Assembly (NCBI RefSeq): GCF_004341685.1
Contig: NZ_SMAA01000004.1
Coordinates: 145,019-209,018, forward strand
DNA length: 64,000 nt
Source of the DNA: Pectinatus cerevisiiphilus
GTDB taxonomy: Bacteria > Bacillota > Negativicutes > Selenomonadales > Selenomonadaceae
Direction of reading: 5' to 3'
Below the pieces are notes generated by a model that worked only from the letters and a program-made list of their open reading frames with translations, was not told the origin of the DNA and ran no database searches. This document shows, in pieces, positions 46,613 to 56,343 of the stretch. Numbering within the stretch: position 1 is the first letter of the stretch; every line of letters begins with the position of its first letter. The position numbers and the translations under genes were made by a program.

Positions 46613-47546
46613 TAATATCTTCTTCCCATATCTTCTTTATTACGAAACGCGGTCTTTTCTGTATCTGTTTATAAATCCGGCCTATATATTCACCTATGAT
46701 TCCCAAACTCATGATGGAAATTCCTGTCAGGAAAAACTGAATTGCCATTAGCGTAAAAAGACCTTCCGCCTCTGACCCGATAACAAATCTCCTTATCAGT
46801 ATATAGGCAACAAGCAGGAAACTGAGCACGGATATTCCTATCCCGCTCATCGTCACCCATTGGAGCGGTGACAATGAGAAACTTGTCATGAGGTCAAAAT
46901 TAAGCCGTATTAAACGAAATATGCTGTATTTAGATACGCCGAACTCTCTTTCACGATGCTCTACAGTAATTTCTACAGGATTAACTGCATATTTCTGTCC
47001 CAGCGCGGGAATAAAGGTCGTAGATTCATTACTATTTGCTATTATATCAGTAATTCTGCGATCATATCCCCTGAGCATACAGCCATAATCATTTATATGC
47101 AAACCCGTTATACTATTTGTTATTTTATTAACAACTTTTGACGCGGCCTTGCGGAAAAACGGGTCATGTCTATTTTTCCGGCAAGACCCAACGACATCAT
47201 GCCCAGCATCCATCTGTTTTATAAGCTTAGGAATCTCTGACGGCGGATTCTGCAAATCAGCATCCAGCGTTATTACAAAATTCCCCCGCACATGCGAAAA
47301 GGCTGCCATTATTGCCATATGCTGGCCAAAATTACCATTAAAGTCAATAAGGCGGACTACTTGAGGATGTATTTTCCAAAAATCATACAGCATGGCAAAA
47401 GATTTATCCTGACTGCCATCATTGACAAAAACTATTTCATATCTTCTGCCTAGGTTTTCCATCACTGGATATAACTCTGCAAACAGCCGTGGCAGTGATT
47501 CTTCTTCATTATATACTGGAATAACTATAGATACTTCCGGAGCCAT
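46596..47546 (-). CDS. arnC: Undecaprenyl-phosphate Ara4FN transferase ArnC
   Basis: A 316-residue GT2 glycosyltransferase: SIVIPVYNEEESLP at the N-terminus, DADLQNPP (metal-binding) near residue 97, and two C-terminal membrane helices (about 235-290). It transfers the formylated aminoarabinose from UDP to undecaprenyl phosphate on the cytoplasmic face. DPM1/GtrB-type relatives look alike; the operon makes ArnC the clear choice. Confidence 0.95.
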   Translation of the reverse strand: MAPEVSIVIPVYNEEESLPRLFAELYPVMENLGRRYEIVFVNDGSQDKSFAMLYDFWKIHPQVVRLIDFNGNFGQHMAIMAAFSHVRGNFVITLDADLQNPPSEIPKLIKQMDAGHDVVGSCRKNRHDPFFRKAASKVVNKITNSITGLHINDYGCMLRGYDRRITDIIANSNESTTFIPALGQKYAVNPVEITVEHREREFGVSKYSIFRLIRLNFDLMTSFSLSPLQWVTMSGIGISVLSFLLVAYILIRRFVIGSEAEGLFTLMAIQFFLTGISIMSLGIIGEYIGRIYKQIQKRPRFVIKKIWEEDINGQNN

Positions 47547-47566
47547 TATTTCACCTTTTCATACGC

Positions 47567-48724
47567 TTATTTGCAAACAGCTTTTACTGCTTCAACCACA
47601 TCTTCTACATCTTGGTCCGTCATAGCCGGGAAAAGCGGTAGAGACACTATCTTTTCGCCGATTTCTTCTGCTACAGGCATATCGCCTTTTTTCAGACCAG
47701 TTATTTTGGCATAGGCACTGAACAAATGAACTGCCTGATAATGATATGCCGTACCAATGTTATATTGTTTCATCTTTTCCATGAATGCATCACGGGTAAA
47801 GCCTGTTTTATCACTGTTTATAAGCGGTGTATAAATATGCCAGGAATGTACACAGCCAGCTTCTACAGCTGACGGTAAAGTCAATCCTTCCATATCTGCA
47901 AAGGCATCATTGTATCTAGCGACAATTTCAGCACGGCGCTTATTAAACTGCTCCAAATGCTTCAACTGGTCACGACCTATTGCTGCTTGGATATCCATCA
48001 TCTGATATTTAAGTCCTGGTACGAAAATGTCATAGTGGCTTTTTCCTTTTGCCCCAAAGCGGTTCCATGCGCCCTTATCCATGCCATTTTGTCTTTGTAC
48101 AGACATACGGTCTGCCACTTCTTCATCATCAGTCGTTATCATACCACCTTCACCGGTAGTGATATTTTTAGTGGGATGAAAACTAAATACGGCAGTATGT
48201 TTTGCTCCCCTGCCCGCACCGATTTTTCTGCCATGATAAGCGGCACCCAAAGCATGGGCACTATCTTCTATTATTGCCAAGCCATGCTGCTTTGCAATTT
48301 CTTCAATAGAATCCATATCGCACGGACGTCCTGCAAAATGCACAGGAATAATTGCCTTCGTCTTAGCCGTTATCTTTGCTTCTAATTTTTTGGGATCTAT
48401 ATTAAATGTATTGGGATCTATATCAGCTAATACCGGTACTGCTCCGGCAAAAATTATTGCGTTCACCGTACTGGCAAAAGTCATCGGCGTAGTTATTACT
48501 TCATCGCCCGGTTTCACCAGTGCCATAACAGCTAAATGCAAACCTGCTGTAGCAGAATTAACGGCCACTGCAAACTTACTGCCGACATATTGTGCAAAAT
48601 TTTTTTCAAAGTCAACTGTCTTAGGTCCCATTGCCAGCCAACCGGATCGTATTGAATCACAAACATCAGCTATAGCAGCTTCGCTGACACATGGTTTAGA
48701 AAACGGCAGAAAATCTTTTCTCAT
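47567..48724 (-). CDS. arnB: UDP-4-amino-4-deoxy-L-arabinose aminotransferase ArnB
   Basis: A 385-residue DegT/DnrJ/EryC1-family PLP aminotransferase. The PLP lysine is in FSFHPTKNITTGEGG near residue 188. It aminates the UDP-4-keto-pentose with glutamate to give UDP-Ara4N. It lies between arnT and arnC. Confidence 0.95.
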   Translation of the reverse strand: MRKDFLPFSKPCVSEAAIADVCDSIRSGWLAMGPKTVDFEKNFAQYVGSKFAVAVNSATAGLHLAVMALVKPGDEVITTPMTFASTVNAIIFAGAVPVLADIDPNTFNIDPKKLEAKITAKTKAIIPVHFAGRPCDMDSIEEIAKQHGLAIIEDSAHALGAAYHGRKIGAGRGAKHTAVFSFHPTKNITTGEGGMITTDDEEVADRMSVQRQNGMDKGAWNRFGAKGKSHYDIFVPGLKYQMMDIQAAIGRDQLKHLEQFNKRRAEIVARYNDAFADMEGLTLPSAVEAGCVHSWHIYTPLINSDKTGFTRDAFMEKMKQYNIGTAYHYQAVHLFSAYAKITGLKKGDMPVAEEIGEKIVSLPLFPAMTDQDVEDVVEAVKAVCK

Positions 48725-48834
48725 TACTATAAACTCCTTTAATTATAAATTATCTATTATCAGTGCGTCAATCCGCGTTTAACAAATGCCGATGACGATT
48801 AGGTATTCGTCTTTTATTTTTAACATTGCCGACA

Positions 48835-50502
48835 TTATTTGTTGACAATATAATAGTATCCACCTTTAGGTCTCACTTCGTCATTGAATATTACGTGCAA
48901 ATTTTTCACTATATGCAGATTTGATAACATATTTCTTTTACTTTTATCAAATACAATAAATACCCGTTTATCGCTATTCCATAAATTGATGAGTTGATCA
49001 TCATCAATAAACCAGCCTTGCCCGCTTGGATGCTTCGAGCCGAATTCCAATTCCCCTAAATATGACGCGACAACAATACGCTTTTGCAAGTAAAAAGCTA
49101 ATCCCTGCACATAATCGCCATAAGAAACGACAATATCTCCCGGTCTGATAGTACTGCGTATATCCTCAGCAACATATAAGGTTGTCCTACTCACAGCTAC
49201 CTGGTTATGGATAGATTGCAATCCACAGGCAAACAAAAAAGCGACCACAGACATAGCTGAAATAGTGCAGCGAACCTGTTTTGTCTTAAACCAAACCGAT
49301 ATGACACACACGAGTCCAATGGTCAAGGAAAGGAAAATCAACCAACCTGTGCAAAATATCTGCCATGCACTTAAGTAACCAGCCTGCATAGAATAGACTA
49401 TAAGAGCTGCAACGAAAATAAAACAGCCAATGCTGTTAATCCACAGTCCACCGCCAATCCATCTGCCGAGCTGTGACGCCCTTCTTATTGAGGCAGCCAG
49501 CAAAATTGCCAGCGCAGAGAGACAAGGCAATATGTACGGTACCAATTTTGAATCAGAAAACGAATAAAACAAAAATACAACAAAAAACCATGTCAGCAAA
49601 AATATAATATCACATTTGTTCTTTTTTGACTCTGTCCGGCGTATGATACCATTTTTAACAAAAAGTGCCGGTAAAAAGCCCAGCCAAGGGAAAACTCCCA
49701 ATATTATCATGGGAATAAAAAACCAGAATGGTTTATACCGATCTGCCATCTTGGTAGCAAAACGTAAAAAATGTTCACGTATAAAGAAAAAATAAAAGAA
49801 ATCTGGATTGGCGCGGCATACCAGATAAAACCAAGGTACGCTGATTACCAGAAACAGCAATATTCCCGGCCAGTATATAATATCACGTGCAATATTCCAT
49901 TTTTTTGTAAAAACCATATACCAGAAAATAATTCCCAAAGGAAGTACAATAGATATAAGGCCTTTTGTTAACAACCCAAATGCCATCGCCGCATAAAATA
50001 AAAGATACCATTTTCTATTTTGGCTGAGACGTGCCTTATAAAACGACACCAGTGAAAGAGTCATAAACATCGTTATCATCATATCGAGGATATTGATTGA
50101 CCCTACCACGATATGTAGTGTTGTTGTAGCCAAAATAACGGCTGTCAACAATCCGGTGCGATTGGTAAACATCATTTTACCAAGCCATGCTGTGAGGAAA
50201 ATATTAATTATCCCCGTCACCGCTGGAACTACACGAGTAGCCCCTTCGTTCTCTCCCAAGACATACATTGATGCTGCTGTCAGCCAATACTGTAATGCCG
50301 GTTTCTCAAAATACTCAACACCATTGAGCCGCGGTGTTATAAAATCACCGGTAGCCAGCATTTCCCGCGGGATTTCGGCATAACGGCCTTCATCCGGTTC
50401 CATTAAGGGGTAAGCATTAATGTGGACAATATACAGGGCAACTATTGAGATTACAATGAAAAACACTGCTATCTTTTTTTGCCGAGTGTCTAACGTATGC
50501 AA
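48835..50502 (-). CDS. arnT: Lipid A 4-amino-4-deoxy-L-arabinose transferase ArnT
   Basis: A 555-residue GT83 transferase with about 12-13 membrane helices and the first periplasmic loop motif MEPDEGRYAEIPREM carrying the essential acidic residues. It moves Ara4N from undecaprenyl phosphate to lipid A in the periplasm, reducing negative charge and polymyxin binding. The start is TTG 50502 with AGGAG 7 bases upstream. It is the first gene of the operon, unlike the E. coli order in which arnT follows arnD. Other GT39/GT83 glycosyltransferases are alternatives in isolation. Confidence 0.92.
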   Translation of the reverse strand: MHTLDTRQKKIAVFFIVISIVALYIVHINAYPLMEPDEGRYAEIPREMLATGDFITPRLNGVEYFEKPALQYWLTAASMYVLGENEGATRVVPAVTGIINIFLTAWLGKMMFTNRTGLLTAVILATTTLHIVVGSINILDMMITMFMTLSLVSFYKARLSQNRKWYLLFYAAMAFGLLTKGLISIVLPLGIIFWYMVFTKKWNIARDIIYWPGILLFLVISVPWFYLVCRANPDFFYFFFIREHFLRFATKMADRYKPFWFFIPMIILGVFPWLGFLPALFVKNGIIRRTESKKNKCDIIFLLTWFFVVFLFYSFSDSKLVPYILPCLSALAILLAASIRRASQLGRWIGGGLWINSIGCFIFVAALIVYSMQAGYLSAWQIFCTGWLIFLSLTIGLVCVISVWFKTKQVRCTISAMSVVAFLFACGLQSIHNQVAVSRTTLYVAEDIRSTIRPGDIVVSYGDYVQGLAFYLQKRIVVASYLGELEFGSKHPSGQGWFIDDDQLINLWNSDKRVFIVFDKSKRNMLSNLHIVKNLHVIFNDEVRPKGGYYYIVNK

Positions 50503-50540
50503 TAAAATACTCCTCTCTAAAAATGCGCATAACTAGAATT

Positions 50541-50568
50541 ATTATAACATTATACTGTTATTAAGCAA
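50541..50568 (-). promoter_or_regulatory. Promoter of the arn operon
   Basis: On the minus strand TTGCTT (50563-50568), 16 bases, TATAAT (50541-50546); a second TATAAT lies a few bases upstream. The rest of the divergent gap 50503-50959 is very AT-rich. Three TTTACA copies (50622, 50651, 50658) and two AAGGTC copies (near 50795-50815) are possible response-regulator sites, not demonstrated. Confidence 0.6.
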
Positions 50569-50917
50569 GCTTATCAGTATAACTCCCACAATAAACGCAT
50601 AAAGTACAAGCAACGAGAAAATTTACATTTTTTCAATATTTTTAAACACATTTACACTTTACATCACTCAATATTATTTATTTTGTAATAAAAAATGTGA
50701 CTATTATTATAATGTGATTTATTTTTCATACATGCGTTTATCATGTCATCACTTTCTCTATTATTCTAAATAATAAACATGAAATATTTATGAAAGGTCT
50801 TTTAAAAAAGGTCCTTGCCACTGATGTATTTATCGCCTATTTTTTTCAGAATAAATTCAGATAGACACGCTAAAATTAAATAAATATTTTTCTGGAACGT
50901 CAGCTGTTAAAATAAGA

Positions 50918-50923
50918 TATAAT
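50918..50923 (+). promoter_or_regulatory. -10 box of the two-component operon
   Basis: A TATAAT lies 36 bases before the response-regulator ATG, with no strong -35, which would fit an activator-dependent or autoregulated promoter. Confidence 0.5.
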
Positions 50924-50959
50924 TATACTGGTATAGAAAACGATTGGAGTGATAAAATT

Positions 50960-51634
50960 ATGAAAATACTCTTAGCAGAAGATGACCGTAAACTTTCTAA
51001 AATACTCGGTTTTCTACTGAAAAAAGAAGGCTACAGTGTAGATATAGTTGACAACGGAGAAGATGCCCTCAGTTATTTATCTATTACAAACTACGATATA
51101 GTCCTCCTTGACTGGATGATGCCGCGAAAAAATGGAATTGATGTATGTATAGATATCCGCAAAAACAGCAAAAACTGTGGCGTTATTATGCTGACTGCCA
51201 AAGATACCCTTGAGGACAGAATAAATGGTCTCGACAATGGCGCTGATGATTATATAGTCAAACCTTTCGAATTTCCCGAATTGCTGGCACGCATAAGATC
51301 TGTTTTGCGCAGACAAAATAATCAATATCAAAATAACACCATGTCATTTGAAATGGGTTTAAAAATTGACAAATCAAATTTTACGGCATATTTGCATGAC
51401 AAAGACTTACAACTGACACGCAGGGAATTTCAGTTGCTGTCTATTTTGCTGCAAAATATGGGTACAACATTGCCGCGTGAACAGATAATAAATAATATCT
51501 GGAACGATGAAGACGGTATTTCTTCTAATGCCCTTGATGCTTTAATAAAATTATTGCGGAAAAAACTGGCTGATGCCGGTAAACAAGATCTTATCAAGAC
51601 AGTACATGGTATCGGCTACAAAATTGAGGCATAG
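50960..51634 (+). CDS. OmpR/PhoB-family response regulator
   Basis: A 224-residue response regulator. The receiver domain (1-120) has the acidic pocket AEDD, the phospho-Asp in IVLLDWMMP and the Lys in VKPFEF; the C-terminal winged helix (about 130-222) ends in HGIGYKIEA. The histidine kinase gene follows by 3 bases. Divergent placement next to arnT suggests control of the aminoarabinose operon, in the manner of PmrA, but no such family-specific site was proven. Confidence 0.95.
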   Translation: MKILLAEDDRKLSKILGFLLKKEGYSVDIVDNGEDALSYLSITNYDIVLLDWMMPRKNGIDVCIDIRKNSKNCGVIMLTAKDTLEDRINGLDNGADDYIVKPFEFPELLARIRSVLRRQNNQYQNNTMSFEMGLKIDKSNFTAYLHDKDLQLTRREFQLLSILLQNMGTTLPREQIINNIWNDEDGISSNALDALIKLLRKKLADAGKQDLIKTVHGIGYKIEA

Positions 51635-51637
51635 GCT

Positions 51638-52933
51638 ATGAAATTATTTTCCCAATTCCGTAAAAAATTAATCAGACAATATATGCAGTTGACATGTCTA
51701 ATCGTCTTCATTTTAATTACGCTTATTTATGCTTTTATTGGTTCGCTTGTCTATAATAACTTTATCAGCCAAGCACATATGCTGGCCATGGAAGAAATAG
51801 AAGAACTGAATTATATAGTCAATGAAAACAATGTACCACTTGATCTTCCGCCTGATAACAGCAGTAGCCAAAAATACCTGACCCGCATATTCTATTATAT
51901 GTACGACAAGGATAACCGGCTTATCAAGATGTCCAATAAAATTGATTGGAGTCGGGCTGCTATTGCCTCAATGGCAGCTCAAGACACACTACAGGACGGA
52001 CAATCAAAAATCCATATGGTCTTCACGGATCGAAATGACTTTCGTTTTTTTGTCATCTCCCGCGAATCCATCTGGACTAACGGACAATACTCTGGAAAAG
52101 TTTATGCTGGTTTTGATATAAGCCACAATCTGATGTTTTTGGGCAGATTGTTGCTATGGTTAATACTCCTGTTGATATGTACGCTTTTTATGATCAACAA
52201 AGCTGCTAATTTTATGGCAAATAAGGCGATGCGTCCTATTATTGAATCATTTGAAAAACAAATACTTTTTGCTGCTAACGCCTCCCATGAGCTGCGTACC
52301 CCTTTAAGTGTCCTTTTGTCCGGACTCGATGTCTTAAAAGATGATACGGATAACAAGTTATCCCGTTTTTCTCAAGAAATTTTAGCCGATATGACCGGTG
52401 AAATTCTCAAGATGAAAGCGCTTATAAGTAATATGTTGCTTTTAGCCAGATGCGACAGCAGTGCTGTCAGTTTCCAAAAAAGTAAATTACCAACCACTAC
52501 CATCCTGGAAAATACTGCGGCTCGTTTTAAGACTATTGCGGCAGATAAGGATATAACTTTGACCGTGTCGAACAATACTACTGAACTATATGCATATGCC
52601 AATTATAACCATGTTGAACAGATATTATCCATCCTGCTCGACAATGCCATAAAATACACTCCTAAAAATGGTAAAATTTCTTTGCAAGCATATACCTCTA
52701 ACGACGCTGTTATCATTTCCGTTACGAATACAGGGGCTGGCATTCCCGCTAAGGACCTGCCTTATGTTTTTGAACGTTTTTACCGTTCTACAGCTGTCCA
52801 GAAACACGAAGGGAGCGGTCTGGGGCTTTCCATTGCCAAAGCATTGGCAGAAAAGAACAACGGTGCTATTTCTGTACAAAGTGAAGAAAATAAGCAAACT
52901 ACTTTTACTCTGTATCTACTGCAAAAAGATTGA
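51638..52933 (+). CDS. Sensor histidine kinase
   Basis: A 431-residue membrane kinase with two membrane helices (about 17-38 and 168-188) around a periplasmic sensor region of about 130 residues. It lacks an obvious HAMP. The H-box is in NASHELRTPLS near residue 217, the N-box in LLDNAIKYTP, and the G-box in GSGLGLSIAKAL. It should phosphorylate the neighbouring regulator. The signal is unknown; cationic peptides or metals would fit the arn neighbourhood. Confidence 0.95.
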   Translation: MKLFSQFRKKLIRQYMQLTCLIVFILITLIYAFIGSLVYNNFISQAHMLAMEEIEELNYIVNENNVPLDLPPDNSSSQKYLTRIFYYMYDKDNRLIKMSNKIDWSRAAIASMAAQDTLQDGQSKIHMVFTDRNDFRFFVISRESIWTNGQYSGKVYAGFDISHNLMFLGRLLLWLILLLICTLFMINKAANFMANKAMRPIIESFEKQILFAANASHELRTPLSVLLSGLDVLKDDTDNKLSRFSQEILADMTGEILKMKALISNMLLLARCDSSAVSFQKSKLPTTTILENTAARFKTIAADKDITLTVSNNTTELYAYANYNHVEQILSILLDNAIKYTPKNGKISLQAYTSNDAVIISVTNTGAGIPAKDLPYVFERFYRSTAVQKHEGSGLGLSIAKALAEKNNGAISVQSEENKQTTFTLYLLQKD

Positions 52934-53091
52934 GGCATTCAATACGAAGATATTTTTTAGTTAAGGTTTACATTTGTACTTGTAAAGGTTATCATATTAT
53001 AGATATTGATAAATTAATATGTGGATTTAGCATTTACTGATTAATTTGTCATACTCTAAAATAATATTACTAAATTTTTAGGAGAATCTTC

Positions 53092-55149
53092 ATGAGAAAA
53101 TCAGTTGATGTAATGGCAGACAACGTAGACCTGCCAGAACTTACTTTCAGGGGCATGTTTTTGGGAATGCTGTTAACAGGTATATTTACAGCATCAAATG
53201 TCTATCTCGGTTTAAAAGTAGGACTCACATTCTCTTCCTCTATTCCCGCAGCAGTTATTTCCATGGCAGTTTTGCGCTTGTTTGCAAAATCCAATATATT
53301 GGAAAACAATATGGTACAAACCCAGGTATCCGCCGCAGGAACTTTATCCGCCGTTATTTTCATAATTCCAGGACTGCTCATGAGCGGTTATTGGACAGAG
53401 TTTCCATTATGGCAAACTTTTATGATCTGTTTATGCGGTGGTGCACTCGGTGTATTGTTCACTATCCCGCTCAGAAGGGCAATGGTAGTGCACAGTGATT
53501 TAGCATATCCTGAAGGAAAGGCTGCCGCTGAAATATTAAAGGCCGGTAGTGTTTCCCATGATACTGAAAACGATAATTCTAATGCACAAAACAACGACGG
53601 CCTCAAGGAAATCGGCATGGGGGCTTTTCTCGCAGCAGTAGTAAATTTATGTACTGCTGGCTTTCGTCTGCTTGCAGATCAAATAAGCTGGGCATTTGCC
53701 GTTGGTAAAGCTGTTTTCAGTATTACCCTTGGTCTCTCACTAGCACTTTTTGGTGCAGGCTACCTAATCGGTTTAGCAGGTGGTATAGCTATGCTTATCG
53801 GCATTATTCTGGCATGGGGCGTATTTACACCTTATTTCACTACCCTTGTTACACCTAAAGAAGGTATGGACCTAATTGGTTTTGCCGCATCCGTCTGGTC
53901 AAGCAAAGTTCGTTTTATTGGTACTGGTACAATCGGTATAGCTGCACTATGGACGTTTTTGATGCTGATGAAACCTGTACTAAAGGGAATAAAAGAACTT
54001 ATTTCCAGCAATATACAAAACAGAGATTTAAAGACTGCACATCGCATGGATACTGACTTATCCTTAAAGGCAATGTCTATTCTGTTTGCCTTGATAACAA
54101 TCGGCTTACTTGGCACTATATATTCTTTTGTTACCGAAACCAGTTTTTCATCCGGCGCAATAATCCTTTTTACGGTTATCGGCACTCTCCTCGTCTTATT
54201 AATCGGTTTCTTGGTAGCAGCTGCTTGTGGCTATATGGCAGGCCTAGTTGGTTCATCATCCAGTCCTATATCAGGGATTGGGCTACTCGGTATAATAATT
54301 TCTTCCGTGGTAATTTTAATAATTGGTTCTTCACAAGGCATATTTGCTGATCCCCTCGGGAAGAAATTTGCTATAGCTTTTGCCATTTTCATCACCAGTA
54401 TTATTCTCGCCACTGCAACTATTTCTAATGATAATTTACAGGATTTAAAAACAGGTTTTTTAGTTGGCGCCACTCCTTGGAAACAACAAACAGCACTTAT
54501 TATAGGCTGCATATTTGGTGCCTGTGTAATATCACCTGTTTTAAACCTGCTCTATAAGGCTTACGGCTTTACAGGCGTCTTCCCTCGGCCGGACATGGAC
54601 CCGACCCAAGCGATGGCTGCCCCCCAAGCCAATCTCATGACAACCATTGCCCAAGGTATTTTTAACAGCAACATCGACTGGAATCTTATCGGTATAGGTA
54701 TTTTCCTCGGCATCGTTGTCATCATTTTTGATATCTTCATAAAAAAATTCAGACCAATGTGGAGTCTGCCGCCACTTGCTGTAGGGATGGGCATTTATCT
54801 GCCGCCATCTGCCGATGAACCTTTAATTCTCGGTGCTATAGCAGCTTATTTAATCCACAAATATTTGAAAAATCGCGCGCAGAACAAAAATCTTGACGCT
54901 GCCAAAGATTATATAAAACAGCATGAAAGACGCGGCGTTTTATTTGCTTCAGGTATGATTGTCGGCGAAAGTATCATGGGGGTAATTATTGCCGCTGTTA
55001 TTGTTACGTCAGTAACCTCCGGCGGCAGCAACGACCCATTATCCCTTGTGGGTAAAGATTTTGCCTCCACTTCCCAATTTCTCGGTCTTACCGTATGTAT
55101 CATAGCTATGCTTTATTTTGTACGAAGAATCATTTCAAGTAAATTCTAA
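53092..55149 (+). CDS. OPT family oligopeptide transporter
   Basis: A 685-residue polytopic protein of the OPT (oligopeptide/metal-chelate) family with roughly 15-16 membrane segments. TFRGMFLGMLLTGIF and NVYLGLKVGLTF at the N-terminus are family signatures. It is proposed to take up small peptides or chelates with protons. It is a single gene between a short promoter region and a strong terminator. Confidence 0.92.
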   Translation: MRKSVDVMADNVDLPELTFRGMFLGMLLTGIFTASNVYLGLKVGLTFSSSIPAAVISMAVLRLFAKSNILENNMVQTQVSAAGTLSAVIFIIPGLLMSGYWTEFPLWQTFMICLCGGALGVLFTIPLRRAMVVHSDLAYPEGKAAAEILKAGSVSHDTENDNSNAQNNDGLKEIGMGAFLAAVVNLCTAGFRLLADQISWAFAVGKAVFSITLGLSLALFGAGYLIGLAGGIAMLIGIILAWGVFTPYFTTLVTPKEGMDLIGFAASVWSSKVRFIGTGTIGIAALWTFLMLMKPVLKGIKELISSNIQNRDLKTAHRMDTDLSLKAMSILFALITIGLLGTIYSFVTETSFSSGAIILFTVIGTLLVLLIGFLVAAACGYMAGLVGSSSSPISGIGLLGIIISSVVILIIGSSQGIFADPLGKKFAIAFAIFITSIILATATISNDNLQDLKTGFLVGATPWKQQTALIIGCIFGACVISPVLNLLYKAYGFTGVFPRPDMDPTQAMAAPQANLMTTIAQGIFNSNIDWNLIGIGIFLGIVVIIFDIFIKKFRPMWSLPPLAVGMGIYLPPSADEPLILGAIAAYLIHKYLKNRAQNKNLDAAKDYIKQHERRGVLFASGMIVGESIMGVIIAAVIVTSVTSGGSNDPLSLVGKDFASTSQFLGLTVCIIAMLYFVRRIISSKF

Positions 55150-55163
55150 TCATATTGCTTTTC

Positions 55164-55215
55164 CCCCGAAGAAACAGGATACATATTTTTCTGTTATTTT
55201 TGGGGGATTATTTTC
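55164..55215 (+). terminator. Terminator after the OPT gene
   Basis: CCCCCGAA...CAG and CTG...TTTGGGGG form a long hairpin (55164-55206), followed by a T-rich stretch. Confidence 0.82.
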
Positions 55216-55224
55216 TTTATTATA

Positions 55225-55280
55225 GTGCTCTATTTTATTGCTACTTGCAGAAGATATTATTTTTGCGTAAAATAGAGCAC
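55225..55280. repeat. 13-bp inverted repeat before the GNAT gene
   Basis: GTGCTCTATTTTA (55225-55237) and TAAAATAGAGCAC (55268-55280) are perfect inverted copies separated by 30 bases, 70 bases before the acetyltransferase start. It could be an operator, an RNA stem or a relic of a small repeat element. Confidence 0.7.
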
Positions 55281-55349
55281 AGATATAAATGATAGTAATA
55301 AGATTTTGTTGCTATCTGTTGCCAAAACAAAATGAATGAGGATATTAAA

Positions 55350-55805
55350 ATGTATACCATAAAAGAAGCGGATAGTCCCTCCATGTGGCAGTTAACTGCA
55401 AGGCTTATACATGAATTGGCTGTCTATGAAAATCTGGAAAATCTTTGCAGCGCCACTACTGACGACATTGAAAAACTTTTTTCAGACAATCTTTTGCATG
55501 CTCTAATTGCTTTCAATGAAACCGGAGAAGTTGCTGGTTTTTTAACATATTTTTATATGCTGTCTACTTTTCGCGGTAAAAAGATTGCTTATATGGATGA
55601 TCTTTTTATCCGAGAAAACCATAGAAGGAACGGTCTCGGGAAAAAATTAATCACCGCGTGGGAACAAATCGGCCGCTCTGCAGACTGCTGTAAACTAGAA
55701 TGGAAATGCCTCACTTGGAACAAACCCGCACAAAACTTTTACGAAGCTTTTGGTGGAACAAAAGACGTTGAAAACCTCACATATTATAAAGTTATTGATA
55801 AATAA
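55350..55805 (+). CDS. GNAT family N-acetyltransferase
   Basis: A 151-residue GCN5-related acetyltransferase. The acetyl-CoA site is in RENHRRNGLGKKL, and the C-terminal NKPAQNFYEAFGG strand is typical of the diamine/spermidine-type group. ATG 55350 has GAGG 8 bases upstream; an earlier in-frame ATG (55332) does not. The substrate is unknown, with polyamines or amino acids possible. Confidence 0.92.
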   Translation: MYTIKEADSPSMWQLTARLIHELAVYENLENLCSATTDDIEKLFSDNLLHALIAFNETGEVAGFLTYFYMLSTFRGKKIAYMDDLFIRENHRRNGLGKKLITAWEQIGRSADCCKLEWKCLTWNKPAQNFYEAFGGTKDVENLTYYKVIDK

Positions 55806-55857
55806 TAACGCTTATAAAATCAGCAGTATTGACGCAATTTTTTAAGGAGGTAATGCG

Positions 55858-56328
55858 GTGAAATGGATAAACCATATGCTGGTAACTGGAAGTATAGTAT
55901 ATGCTGTAACCGCTGATCCCTTGCTGGCTGTTTACAGTATCGCCGGCAGTGTTATTCCTGATAAACTTGAAGGGAAACCACCCAAAACAAAAAAAGCTTA
56001 CTGGCGGTGGCGCCAAAAACACCGTACATGGACACATTGGCCTGTTCCCTATCTGTCCTTAATAGTACTAATCTTGCTGTTTCGACGTTTCGGTCTAATT
56101 GAGCCATCACTCTGGCCGCTAGTGCTGATTCCTCTTTTCATTCTGACTGGAGCGCTTTTGCATATTGTTGAAGATGCCTTATGCGGCAAGGTCCCTCTTA
56201 TTTCGCACAATAAAAAAATAGGGCTAAAGATTTTCACGGTCGATTCCTTCGGTGAATATTTTTTTTCTATATCATTGATCATCATTTTATTGCTTTACCG
56301 TGGTTGTTCATATATTTTAAATAATTGA
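55858..56328 (+). CDS. YdjM-like membrane metal-dependent hydrolase family protein
   Basis: A 156-residue membrane protein with about four hydrophobic segments and conserved HRTWTHW and HIVEDALCGKVPLI motifs, as in the YdjM/DUF457 family annotated as membrane-bound metal-dependent hydrolases. The function is unproven in any member I know. The start is GTG 55858 with AAGGAGG upstream. The SMR-like gene follows about 15 bases later. Confidence 0.8.
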   Translation: MKWINHMLVTGSIVYAVTADPLLAVYSIAGSVIPDKLEGKPPKTKKAYWRWRQKHRTWTHWPVPYLSLIVLILLFRRFGLIEPSLWPLVLIPLFILTGALLHIVEDALCGKVPLISHNKKIGLKIFTVDSFGEYFFSISLIIILLLYRGCSYILNN

Positions 56329-56343
56329 TTGAGAAGGTTGATT

